A DNA stretch of 64,000 nt from Streptomyces sp. CB02923. GTDB taxonomy: Bacteria; Actinomycetota; Actinomycetes; Streptomycetales; Streptomycetaceae. Shown here piece after piece: positions 34,592-42,780 of this stretch (positions are counted from its first letter, which is position 1; each line of letters starts with the position of its first letter). The notes under the pieces are model-generated. The model was given only the letters and a program-made list of their open reading frames with translations, had not been told where the DNA came from and did no database searches. The stretch lies in contig NZ_LWKZ01000005.1 of NCBI RefSeq assembly GCF_001905005.1, positions 60,814 to 124,813 of the forward strand, given 5' to 3'. The position numbers and the translations under genes were made by a program.

Positions 34592-36109
34592 TCAGGTGCG
34601 GTCCCCGAAGACGGTCCGGTGCCAGTCCTTCCTGACGAGTCCGGTGTTGTCGTACATGACGTGCTTGACCTGCGTGTACTCCTCGAAGGAGTACGCGGAC
34701 ATGTCCTTGCCGAAGCCGCTGGCCTTGTAGCCGCCGTGCGGCATCTCGCTGAGGATCGGGATGTGGTCGTTGACCCAGACGCAGCCCGCCTTGATCTCGC
34801 GGGTGGCGCGGCCGGTGCGGTAGACGTCCCGGCTCCAGGCGGAGGCGGCGAGGCCGTACGGGGTGTCGTTGGCCAGCGCGATCCCCTCGTCGTCGCTGTC
34901 GAAGGGCAGCACGGCCAGCACCGGGCCGAAGATCTCGCTCTGTACGGCCTCGCTGTCCTGCGCGGCGCCCGTGATGAGCGTGGGCCGGTAGTAGGCGCCC
35001 TTGGCCAGGTCGCCCTGGGGGGACTCGCCGCCGGTGACGACGGTGGCGTACGAGCGGGCGCGCTCGACGAATCCGGCGACCCGGTCGCGCTGGGTGTGCG
35101 AGATCAGCGGGCCGAGGTCGGTGGCGGGGTCGAACGGGTCGCCGAGCCGTACGGTCGCCATCAGGTCGGCGACGCCGCCGACGAACGCGTCGTAGAGCGG
35201 GCGCTGGACATAGGCGCGGGTGGCGGCGGTGCAGTCCTGGCCCGTGTTGATCAGGGCGCCCGCCACCGCGCCGTGCACGGCGGCCGCCAGGTCGGCGTCG
35301 TCGAAGACCACGAAGGGCGCCTTGCCGCCGAGTTCGAGGTGCAGCCGCTTGACGGTGCTCGTGGCGATCTCGGCGACCCGTTTGCCGACCGCCGTCGAAC
35401 CGGTGAAGGAGGTCATGGCGACGCCCGGGTGGGCGACCAGGTGCTCGCCCGCTTCCCGGCCCGTACCGGAGACGATGTTGAGCACGCCGTCCGGGATGCC
35501 CGCCTCGGTCGCCGCCTGCGCGAACATCAGCGAGGTCAGCGGGGTGATCTCGGCGGGCTTGAGGACGACCGTGTTGCCTGCCGCGATGGCCGGCAGCACC
35601 TTCCAGGCCGCCATCTGCAAGGGGTAGTTCCACGGCGCGATGGAGCCGACGACGCCGATGGGCTCGCGGCGGATCACGGAGGTGTGGTCAGGGCTGTACT
35701 CCCCCGCCGACCGGCCCTCCAGGTGCCGTGCGGCGCCCGCGAAGAAGGCCGCGTTGTCGACCGATCCCGGTACGTCGAACTCCTCGCTGAGCTTGACCGG
35801 CTTTCCGCACTGGAGCGACTCGGCGTACGCCAGTTCGCCGGCCCGCTCCCCGAGGACGGCGGCGAAGCGGTGGAGGGCGTCGGAACGCTCCCCGGGGGTC
35901 GCGCCGGCCCAGGCGGGGAAGGCGTCCCCGGCGGCCCGTACGGCCGCGTCCACGTCCGCCGTCGAGGCCGGACGGTAGGTATGGACCTGCTCGCCGGTGG
36001 CCGGATCGACCACCTGCTGGGTACGGCCGGAACTGCCGTCCCGGAGCTCTCCGCCGATGTACTGCGCGCCCTCGGCGAATCGTTCGTTCACGTCGAATCG
36101 CTGAACCAT
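34592..36109 (-). CDS. Gamma-aminobutyraldehyde-type aldehyde dehydrogenase (first copy)
   Basis: A 505-aa NAD-dependent aldehyde dehydrogenase. PWNYPLQMAAWKVLPAIAAG, TSFTGSTAVGKRV, the base Glu in LHLELGGKAP and the nucleophile Cys in NTGQDCTAATR are visible. The QDCTAATR active site matches PatD/PuuC aminobutyraldehyde dehydrogenases. It is the first gene of the pot-oxidase operon and would oxidise 4-aminobutanal to GABA. GGAGGAG precedes the ATG. A dyad CAACAA-N9-TTGTTG lies about 100 bp upstream. Confidence 0.92.
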   Translation of the reverse strand: MVQRFDVNERFAEGAQYIGGELRDGSSGRTQQVVDPATGEQVHTYRPASTADVDAAVRAAGDAFPAWAGATPGERSDALHRFAAVLGERAGELAYAESLQCGKPVKLSEEFDVPGSVDNAAFFAGAARHLEGRSAGEYSPDHTSVIRREPIGVVGSIAPWNYPLQMAAWKVLPAIAAGNTVVLKPAEITPLTSLMFAQAATEAGIPDGVLNIVSGTGREAGEHLVAHPGVAMTSFTGSTAVGKRVAEIATSTVKRLHLELGGKAPFVVFDDADLAAAVHGAVAGALINTGQDCTAATRAYVQRPLYDAFVGGVADLMATVRLGDPFDPATDLGPLISHTQRDRVAGFVERARSYATVVTGGESPQGDLAKGAYYRPTLITGAAQDSEAVQSEIFGPVLAVLPFDSDDEGIALANDTPYGLAASAWSRDVYRTGRATREIKAGCVWVNDHIPILSEMPHGGYKASGFGKDMSAYSFEEYTQVKHVMYDNTGLVRKDWHRTVFGDRT

Positions 36110-36207
36110 GGTGCTCTCCTCCGCCGGGCGCCGGGGCCGCTCGGCGGCTCACCCAGGCGTAGCTCTTTCCGGAATCGATGGCTGATCTTGACAGAGCAAC
36201 AGGGCCT

Positions 36208-36228
36208 CAACAAGGGATTCCGTTGTTG
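36208..36228. promoter_or_regulatory. Dyad upstream of the pot operon
   Basis: CAACAA and TTGTTG are perfect 6-bp arms separated by 9 bp in an AT-richer stretch 99-119 bp upstream of the leftward aldehyde dehydrogenase. On the minus strand it includes AACAACGGAATC (36216-36227), which matches 11 of 12 bases at 44323-44334 in front of the second aldehyde dehydrogenase and the Lrp gene. Confidence 0.45.
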
Positions 36229-36340
36229 CCTTTTGGTTACGCGACGGATTCTGCGCTTTCCGTCGTGAGGCACCCCGCCCCGTTGTCAGTGCCCGCTGAC
36301 AGAATCCCGGCATGATGCACGGCAGCACGGGGGTGCGGGG

Positions 36341-36973
36341 ATGAGCGAGACACGGGACCAGACGGCGGCCGGTGCGGCGGAGGGTGCGCGAGCCGCTGCC
36401 GACGGGCCGCGCTCGGCCGGGGAGCTGACCGCGCGGGCGGCCGCGGGCGAGCCATTCGACTACCTCTGCTTCTGGGGCCACGCGCCACGCCGCGACGGGC
36501 GGCTCGGCGCGAGCTGCTTCAGCCAGTGGTGGCCCTCGCCGTTCACCGTCGACGGCGTGCGGTACGCCACCGCCGAGCACTGGATGATGGCCTGCAAGGC
36601 CCGGCTGTTCGGCGACGCGGAGGCGGAGCAGCGGGCGCTGTCCGCCGGGCACCCGAAGCGGGCGAAGGACGCGGGCCGCTCGGTGCGCGGCTTCGACGGC
36701 GCGCAATGGGAGCGGCACCGCTTCGGGTACGTGGCCGACGGCAGCTTCCACAAGTTCGGCCAGGACGCCGCCCTGCGCGACCACCTCCTCGGCACGGGCA
36801 CCCGCGTGCTCGTCGAGGCCAGCCCGCTGGACCGCATATGGGGCATCGGACTGGCCGCCGACGACGAGCGCGCACAGGACCCGGCCCGCTGGCGCGGGCT
36901 GAACCTCCTCGGCTTCGCCCTGATGGAGGCCCGGCAGCGACTGGCGGCGGGGGCCGGGTCCGCGGCCGGGTAG
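36341..36973 (+). CDS. NADAR (YbiA-like) family protein
   Basis: A 210-aa soluble protein. FDYLCFWGHAP, ASCFSQWWPSPFTVDGVRY, TAEHWMMACKARLFGD and SPLDRIWGIGLAADD are the NADAR signature. NADAR proteins act on ADP-ribose-like or riboflavin-intermediate N-glycosides, and recent work links some to removal of ADP-ribose from nucleic acid. The first 35 residues are low-complexity. It is monocistronic and convergent with the next gene, 3 bp apart. Confidence 0.93.
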   Translation: MSETRDQTAAGAAEGARAAADGPRSAGELTARAAAGEPFDYLCFWGHAPRRDGRLGASCFSQWWPSPFTVDGVRYATAEHWMMACKARLFGDAEAEQRALSAGHPKRAKDAGRSVRGFDGAQWERHRFGYVADGSFHKFGQDAALRDHLLGTGTRVLVEASPLDRIWGIGLAADDERAQDPARWRGLNLLGFALMEARQRLAAGAGSAAG

Positions 36974-36976
36974 AGC

Positions 36977-37984
36977 TCAGGCGAGGACGACGAGCCGGGT
37001 CCCGGACCGGGCCGGGAGGGCAGAGAGGACAGGGAGGGCAGGGACGGCGGCCGGTCCGAGCGCGGGCGCGGTGCCGTGCGTACGGGGGCCGGGGGCGGGC
37101 GCGGCTTCGTACGTGTCCGGGCCGTCGTCGTCGGAACCGGAGCCACCGCCCGAACCGGAGCCGCCGTGACCGGGGCCGTGGCCGGGGCCGTCGGAGCCCG
37201 ACCCGTCGGAGTAGCCGGGGTCCCAGGGGTCGTCGCCGTACCCCGCGAAGGTCGCGTCGACCACCACGAAGAAGCAGATCATGAACACGCTCAGCAGGAC
37301 CGCCACCCCGCCCAGGACCACTCCGGCCAGCGCGCTCCCGCCGTTGTCCGCCTCGCCCCTGGAGGCCCTCGCCCGTCCGACACCGCCGAAGATGACCGCG
37401 AGCACCCCGAGCAGGACACCGAGCACGACCGTGACGCTGAGGACGGCGCCCACGATCCCGAGGACGAGAGCGGCCGTGCCGAACCCGTTGTTCGCCCCGG
37501 CAGGCATCCACTGCTGCTGGTAGCCGGGCGGCAGCTGCTGCCCCGGGTGACCGCCCGCGTAGGGAGCGCCGCCCCAGCCGGGCCCGGCGGTGCCGTACGG
37601 GGAGACGCCGTCACCGTGCGAAGGCCCGGCGGTGCCGTACGGGGAGACGCCGTCGTGCGGAGGCCCGGCGGTGCCGTACGGGTTCCCGGGGCGCTGCCCG
37701 TTCGCCCCGGCGCCGGATATCGGCGGGGCGCCGGAGGGCGGCGCGTACGCCCCCGCCGTGCCCGGCGCGGGTGGCGGCGGCGGAACGTCGTACCGACCGC
37801 CCGGAGCACCCGCCTCACCCGCTGCCCCTGACCCGCCGGAAGCAGCCGGAGCGCCGGAAGCGCCGGGCCCGTCCGCCGCGGACGCGGCCTTGGCCCGCGC
37901 GTCCGCCACCGGCCCGGCCTGCGGCCCCCGGTCCTCCGGCGGCGCCCACGGGTCGCGCGGCTCAGGCTCCTGACTGTCGGACAT
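36977..37984 (-). CDS. DUF4190-type membrane protein with Pro/Gly-rich N-terminus
   Basis: About 335 aa. A long Pro/Gly/Ala-rich cytoplasmic region contains repeated SPYGTAGP-like units. Two or three hydrophobic segments follow (TAALVLGIVGAVLSVTVVLGV and GVVLGGVAVLLSVFMICFFVVV, about residues 175-250), the pattern of DUF4190 proteins. An acidic Ser/Gly-rich external tail ends the protein. GGGGGTG lies just before the ATG at 37984. The function is unknown; relatives are common in Streptomyces. Confidence 0.8.
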   Translation of the reverse strand: MSDSQEPEPRDPWAPPEDRGPQAGPVADARAKAASAADGPGASGAPAASGGSGAAGEAGAPGGRYDVPPPPPAPGTAGAYAPPSGAPPISGAGANGQRPGNPYGTAGPPHDGVSPYGTAGPSHGDGVSPYGTAGPGWGGAPYAGGHPGQQLPPGYQQQWMPAGANNGFGTAALVLGIVGAVLSVTVVLGVLLGVLAVIFGGVGRARASRGEADNGGSALAGVVLGGVAVLLSVFMICFFVVVDATFAGYGDDPWDPGYSDGSGSDGPGHGPGHGGSGSGGGSGSDDDGPDTYEAAPAPGPRTHGTAPALGPAAVPALPVLSALPARSGTRLVVLA

Positions 37985-38115
37985 CGACACCCCCACAATC
38001 CCCCCCATTCACTGTCCGCCCATGCTAAGACCTGCACCGTCCGCCGAAGCAGGTCCCACTTACGATGAACACCGTCCGCAGCACCCCAGCTCCACCCCTC
38101 GACCAGGAGGAACCG

Positions 38116-39138
38116 TTGTCCGATCTCGACGCTTTCATCGCCGGACTGCCGAAGGCGGAGCTGCACGTCCACCACGTCGGATCGGCTTCCCCGCGCATCG
38201 TCTCGCAGCTGGCCGCCCGCCACCCGGACTCCGCGGTCCCCACCGACCCCGAGGCGCTCACCGACTACTTCACCTTCCGCGACTTCGCCCACTTCATCCA
38301 GGTCTACCTCTCCGTCGTGGACCTCATCCGTGACGCCTCGGACGTCCGGCTGCTGACGTACGAGATCGCCCGCGACATGGCGCGGCAGAACATCCGCTAC
38401 GCCGAGCTGACCGTCACCCCCTACAGCTCCACCCGCCGCGGCATCCCGGACGACGCCTTCGTCGAGGCCATCGAGGACGCGCGCCGGGCGGCGGAGACCG
38501 AGCTGGGCGTGGTGCTGCGCTGGTGCTTCGACATCCCTGGCGAGGCCGGTCTGGAGGCGGCCGAGGAGACCACGCGGATCGCCTGCGACCTGCGGCCGGA
38601 GGGGCTGGTCTCCTTCGGGCTCGGCGGCCCGGAGATCGGCGTGCCGCGCCCGCAGTTCAAGCCGTACTTCGACCGCGCCATCGCCGCGGGCCTGCACTCG
38701 GTCCCGCACGCCGGGGAGACCACCGGCCCGCAGACCGTCTGGGACGCGCTCACCGACCTGCGCGCCGAGCGGATCGGCCACGGCACCAGTTCCGTGCGAG
38801 ACCCGAAGCTGCTGGCCCACCTCGCCGAGCACCGCATCCCGCTGGAGGTCTGCCCGACCTCGAACATCGCCACCCGCGCCGTGCGCACCCTCGACGAGCA
38901 CCCGCTGAAGGAGCTGGTCGACGCGGGGGTGCTGGTGACGATCAACAGCGACGACCCGCCGATGTTCGGCACGGACCTGTGCCTGGAGTACGGCGTCGCC
39001 GCGCGCCTGCTGGACCTGGACGCCGCCGGGGTCGCCGCCCTGGCCAAGAACGCCGTCGAGGCCTCGTTCATGGACGCCTCCGCCAAGGCGGCGCTGGCCA
39101 CCGAGATCGACGACTACACCGCGGCGTGGCCGCGGTGA
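38116..39138 (+). CDS. Adenosine deaminase-family enzyme, probable aminodeoxyfutalosine deaminase
   Basis: A 340-aa amidohydrolase. Zinc ligands are seen as HVH (His17, His19) in KAELHVHHVGSA, in VPHAGETTGP, and as the Asp in TINSDDPPMFGTDL; AERIGHGTSS is also typical. A TTG at 38116 is chosen because AGGAGG lies 5 bases upstream; the in-frame ATG at 38065 has no ribosome site. From memory, orthologs in Streptomyces deaminate 6-aminodeoxyfutalosine in the futalosine menaquinone pathway, and the HxH spacing fits. Plain adenosine deaminase activity remains possible. Confidence 0.88.
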   Translation: MSDLDAFIAGLPKAELHVHHVGSASPRIVSQLAARHPDSAVPTDPEALTDYFTFRDFAHFIQVYLSVVDLIRDASDVRLLTYEIARDMARQNIRYAELTVTPYSSTRRGIPDDAFVEAIEDARRAAETELGVVLRWCFDIPGEAGLEAAEETTRIACDLRPEGLVSFGLGGPEIGVPRPQFKPYFDRAIAAGLHSVPHAGETTGPQTVWDALTDLRAERIGHGTSSVRDPKLLAHLAEHRIPLEVCPTSNIATRAVRTLDEHPLKELVDAGVLVTINSDDPPMFGTDLCLEYGVAARLLDLDAAGVAALAKNAVEASFMDASAKAALATEIDDYTAAWPR

Positions 39139-39818
39139 GGGCCGGACGGGTCACGGTCATCGGGCACCGCGGCGCCCCGTACGACCACCGCGAGAACACC
39201 CTCGCCTCGCTCCGTGCGGCGCTCGAAGCGGGCGCCGACGCGGTCGAGATCGACGTACGGCTGACCGCCGACCGCGTACCGGTCCTGCTGCACGATCCGA
39301 CGCTGGAACGCCTGTGGGGCCACGACCGCCGGCTCTCCTCGCTCACGTACTCCCAGGTGGACGAGGTCACCGCGGGCGGTGTGCCCACGCTGCGCGACGC
39401 CCTCGCCCTCACCGCCGGGTACCCGGCCGCCCGCGCCCTGGTCGACCTGCCGGACCCCGCGGCCGCGCGGGCCGCCGTCACCGAGGTCCACGAGTCCGGC
39501 GCCGCCGATCGCGCGTACTACTGCGGCGGCGGCCGGTCCATGCTGGCCGTGCGCGCCGCCGACCCGGCCGCCGAACTCGCCCTTTCCTGGAGCCGGACGG
39601 CCCCGCCCCGCCCCGAACTGCTGGCCCGGGTCCGCCCCCGCTGGCTCAACTACCACTTCGGCCTGGTCACCCGGGACCTGGTCGAGAGGGCCCACGGCGA
39701 CGGCTATCTCTTCGCCGCCTGGACCACCGACACGCTCCGCGCCGCGCGCCGCCTCGGACGGGCGGGCGTCGACGCCGTCACGACCAACCGCGTGGCCGCC
39801 GTACGCGCCGCGCTCTGA
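39135..39818 (+). CDS. Glycerophosphodiester phosphodiesterase family protein
   Basis: About 227 aa. The GDPD signature is complete at the N-terminus: VIGHRGAPYDHRENTLAS (catalytic His, Arg, Glu-Asn) and AVEIDVRLTADRVPVLLHDP (metal-binding Glu/Asp and catalytic His). The C-terminus has AWTTDTLRAARRLGRAGVDA and VTTN. No signal peptide is seen, so it should act inside the cell on glycerophosphodiesters. GTG at 39135 overlaps the deaminase stop (GTGA); GTG 39126 is an alternative. Confidence 0.9.
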   Translation: MRAGRVTVIGHRGAPYDHRENTLASLRAALEAGADAVEIDVRLTADRVPVLLHDPTLERLWGHDRRLSSLTYSQVDEVTAGGVPTLRDALALTAGYPAARALVDLPDPAAARAAVTEVHESGAADRAYYCGGGRSMLAVRAADPAAELALSWSRTAPPRPELLARVRPRWLNYHFGLVTRDLVERAHGDGYLFAAWTTDTLRAARRLGRAGVDAVTTNRVAAVRAAL

Positions 39819-39843
39819 CGCGTACCGGCCCTCGCCCGTCGGC

Positions 39844-40377
39844 TCAGCGCCGCAGCAGCCGCCGCGCGACGAAGTGGGACAGGGCCGTGGCCGCTCCGGC
39901 CACGGCCAGTCCGCTCACCGTGCCGCGCACGTCCGCGGGCCTGAGGCGCCCCGCGTGCCGCAGTCTGCCGCGCGCCCACAGGGCGTACGGGACGACGATG
40001 AGCGGTGAGGTGACCGAGCCGGGGGTGTAGCCGCGTACGGCGGCGGCCTGCGCGAGGTGCACCAGGCCGTGCAGCCCGAATCCGTCCACCGCGCCCTGGA
40101 AGAAGGCCGAGCGGCCGCCGGTGCGGTGTCCCTGTGCCGAGGCGGCGGCCACGATCACGGCCATGGCGCCCACCGCGACCGTGAACTCCCGCTGGTCGAC
40201 GCCCTCCAACGCCTTCCAGAGGCGTTCCGGCGCCCCGGGGAACCGTTTCCGCAACTCCGGCAGGCGCGCCCGGATCCAGCGCGGCCCGAAAGCCACCTCC
40301 TCCGCGTCGTGCAGCGCCCAGGCGGCGAGCAGCCCGAACGTGACGGCGGGGCTCATGTCCTGCGTGGTCTTCGACAT
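39844..40377 (-). CDS. HXXEE-domain membrane protein
   Basis: A 177-aa membrane protein. Near the N-terminus is LLAAWALHDAEEVAFGP, whose HDAEE matches the HXXEE motif that names the family. Several hydrophobic stretches follow (AVGAMAVIVAAASA, GLHGLVHLAQAAAV, SPLIVVPYALWA). The biochemical role is unknown. ATG 40377 is used; ATG 40395 is an alternative. Confidence 0.75.
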   Translation of the reverse strand: MSKTTQDMSPAVTFGLLAAWALHDAEEVAFGPRWIRARLPELRKRFPGAPERLWKALEGVDQREFTVAVGAMAVIVAAASAQGHRTGGRSAFFQGAVDGFGLHGLVHLAQAAAVRGYTPGSVTSPLIVVPYALWARGRLRHAGRLRPADVRGTVSGLAVAGAATALSHFVARRLLRR

Positions 40378-40512
40378 GACGGCCGAGTCTGGCACAAGCC
40401 CAAATACCGCTCACACCCGGCCACTTACGAACGCACTTGACCTTGTCACGGTGTCAAGCCGTCCACTGAGGGACACGCCCGTCCGCCCCTGCTCCCCTCA
40501 CCTAGGACCCTC

Positions 40513-41460
40513 GTGCTCACCTACACCGGCTCCGGCCCGTACTGCTACAGCAGTTGTCTCGCGATGGTGCTCGGCCCCGCGGCCCCGTCGACCGCCGTCA
40601 TCGAAACCCTCACCGGCTCCCCGTTCGGCGTCCAGCTCATCGGCGGCACCCTGCCGCTGTTCGACCCGTACGGCTGGGACCCGGAGCTGGGCCTGGACGC
40701 CGCCATACCGGCGCTCGGCCTGCGCTGCGTACGCGACGCGGGCGGTACCCAGGACGAGGCACTGGCCCGGCTGCGCGCCGCCTGCGCGGAAGGGCCGGTC
40801 CTGGCCGGCCCTCTGGAGATGGGCCTGCTGCTGTTCCAGTCCGGCTCCGGCACCGCGATCGGCGCCGACCACTACGTGGTCGTCCTCGCGGTCGAGAACG
40901 GCACCATCCTCCTCCACGACCCGCACGGACACCCGTACGCGACACTGCCCGCCCCGGCGTTCGCCGCCGCCTGGCGCGCGGAGACGGTGCCGTACACCGA
41001 CGACGCGTACGTGATGCGCTCCGCCTTCGTACGAGAGCGGGCGACCGACCCGGCCGACGCCCTGCGGCGGTCGCTGCCCGACGCCGTGCGGTGGCTGGCC
41101 GGGCGCGACGACCTGCCGGTCCCGCCCGGATCGCTGGGCGGGGCCGCCGCGGTCGAGGCGCTGGCGGACCAGGTCGCCAAGGGCGACCTGACCGCCGAGG
41201 CCCGCGGCCTGCTCGGCTCCTTCGCCATCCAGGTCGGCGCCCGCCGCCTCAACGACGCGTCCGCGTGCCTGGGGTCGCTGGGCCTTGAAGCCCCGGCCGC
41301 CCTCCTGGCCGAACAGTCCCGCATCCTCGGCGGCCTGCAACTCCCCACCGTCTCCGGGGACGACACGTCGCTGGAAGCGGCCCTACGGGACCTCGCCCCC
41401 ACGTACGAACGGCTCCGCACGGCCCTGGAGCGGACGGTCGCGCACAGCACCCCCCGCTGA
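40513..41460 (+). CDS. Putative papain-like/C39-like or BtrH-like protein
   Basis: A 315-aa soluble protein starting with GTG at 40513. The N-terminal domain has SGPYCYSSCLAMVLG, then IGADHYVVVLAVENGTILLHDPHG. The Cys...His...Asp order is that of papain-fold C39-like peptidases or BtrH-type acyltransferases. The C-terminal half is helical (GLLGSFAIQVGARRL). No signal peptide or membrane segment is seen. I cannot assign a substrate. It is convergent with the PotD-like gene. Confidence 0.6.
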   Translation: MLTYTGSGPYCYSSCLAMVLGPAAPSTAVIETLTGSPFGVQLIGGTLPLFDPYGWDPELGLDAAIPALGLRCVRDAGGTQDEALARLRAACAEGPVLAGPLEMGLLLFQSGSGTAIGADHYVVVLAVENGTILLHDPHGHPYATLPAPAFAAAWRAETVPYTDDAYVMRSAFVRERATDPADALRRSLPDAVRWLAGRDDLPVPPGSLGGAAAVEALADQVAKGDLTAEARGLLGSFAIQVGARRLNDASACLGSLGLEAPAALLAEQSRILGGLQLPTVSGDDTSLEAALRDLAPTYERLRTALERTVAHSTPR

Positions 41461-41468
41461 CCGGCGCC

Positions 41469-42653
41469 TCACAGCCCCACGATCCCGTTCCACTCCTTGG
41501 CGAACGCCGGGCGCTCCTTGGAGGTGATGTCGCGGGCGATGGCCAGCCGCTCGCGCATCGCGTCGTCCGGGAAGACCAGCGGGTCCTCGGCCAGCGCGGC
41601 ACGTTCCCCGTCCTTGGAGGAGGCGAGGACGTCCCGCGCGGCCGGCACCGGGCAGACGTAGTTGACCCAGACGGCCAGCTCGGCGGCGATCTCCGGCCGG
41701 TAGTAGAAGTCGATCAGCTGTTCCGCGTTGCGCTTGTGCTCCGCGCGGGCGGGGATCATCAGGCTCTCCGCCCACAGTTCGGCGCCCTCCTGCGGCACCA
41801 CGAACTCGATGTCCGGGTTGTCCTCCCTGAGCTGGATGACATCGCCCGAATACGCCTGTGCCGCGAGCACGTCCCCCGAGGCCAGGTCCTTGATGTAGTC
41901 GTTGCCGGTGAAGCGCCGGATGTGCTTTTCGGCCACCAGGCGGCGGATGCGGCCGGTCATCCGGTAGAAGTCGCTCTCCGTCCAGCGCGTGATGTCCACG
42001 CCGTCGCCCTGCATGAGCATCGCGAACGACTCGTCCAGCCCGGACAGCAGCGTCACCCGTCCGCGCAGGTCGTCCTTCCACAGGTCCGCGGTGTGCCGGA
42101 TCTCCCGGCCGAGCTTCCTGCGGTGGTACGCGATGCCGGTGATGCCCGACTGCCACGGCACGGAGTGCTTGCGTCCCGGGTCGAAGTGCGGTGCGCGCAG
42201 CAGCGGGTCGAGGTGCCGTGCGACGTTCGGCTGCCGGGCCCGGTCCATCTCCTGCACCCAGCCGAGGCGTACGAAGCGGCCGCACATCCAGTCGCTGATG
42301 ACGATCAGGTCGCGGCCGGTCGGCTGGTGGTTCATCAGCGCGGGGCTGATCTTTCCGAAGAACTCGTCGTTGTCGTTGATCTCTTCGGTGTACGTGACCG
42401 AGATGCCGGTGTGCTTCTCGAACGCCTCCAGCGTCGGCCGCCGCCGGGTGTCCCGCTCGTCCACGTCGATGTAGAGCGGCCAGTTGGCGAAGGTCAGGCG
42501 CCGGTCGCGGGCCGAGCGGTCCGGGGCGGCGCGGTCGGCCGGGCCGACGTACGCGGCGGGCACTCCGCATCCGGCCGCCAGCAGGGCCAGCGCCCCGGCC
42601 GTTCCCGTACCGACCGTGCTCCGTAGCAGCGAACGCCGCGAAAGTTCAGCCAT
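41469..42653 (-). CDS. Second PotD-like polyamine-binding lipoprotein (no permease genes attached)
   Basis: A 394-aa substrate-binding protein closely related to the PotD at 33263-34510. It has a Tat-type signal (SRRSLLRSTVGTGTAGALA), a lipobox LLAAGC, then LTFANWPLYIDVDE, GRDLIVISDWMCGRFVRLGW and WVNYVCPVPAARDV. No PotABC genes adjoin it, so it probably shares the transporter encoded at 30319-33190, perhaps with a different ligand. It lies downstream of the second aldehyde dehydrogenase on the same strand. Confidence 0.9.
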   Translation of the reverse strand: MAELSRRSLLRSTVGTGTAGALALLAAGCGVPAAYVGPADRAAPDRSARDRRLTFANWPLYIDVDERDTRRRPTLEAFEKHTGISVTYTEEINDNDEFFGKISPALMNHQPTGRDLIVISDWMCGRFVRLGWVQEMDRARQPNVARHLDPLLRAPHFDPGRKHSVPWQSGITGIAYHRRKLGREIRHTADLWKDDLRGRVTLLSGLDESFAMLMQGDGVDITRWTESDFYRMTGRIRRLVAEKHIRRFTGNDYIKDLASGDVLAAQAYSGDVIQLREDNPDIEFVVPQEGAELWAESLMIPARAEHKRNAEQLIDFYYRPEIAAELAVWVNYVCPVPAARDVLASSKDGERAALAEDPLVFPDDAMRERLAIARDITSKERPAFAKEWNGIVGL

Positions 42654-42780
42654 GGCGAGCACTCTCACGCGCCGTGGGCGGCGGCGGCAAGCGACAGAGC
42701 GTCGGCTGCCGGGCCGCCGCCCACGACGGTGTGCCGGGCGGCGGGCCGGGTCCGCCGGGCCCGCCGCCGTGGCGGGTCGC

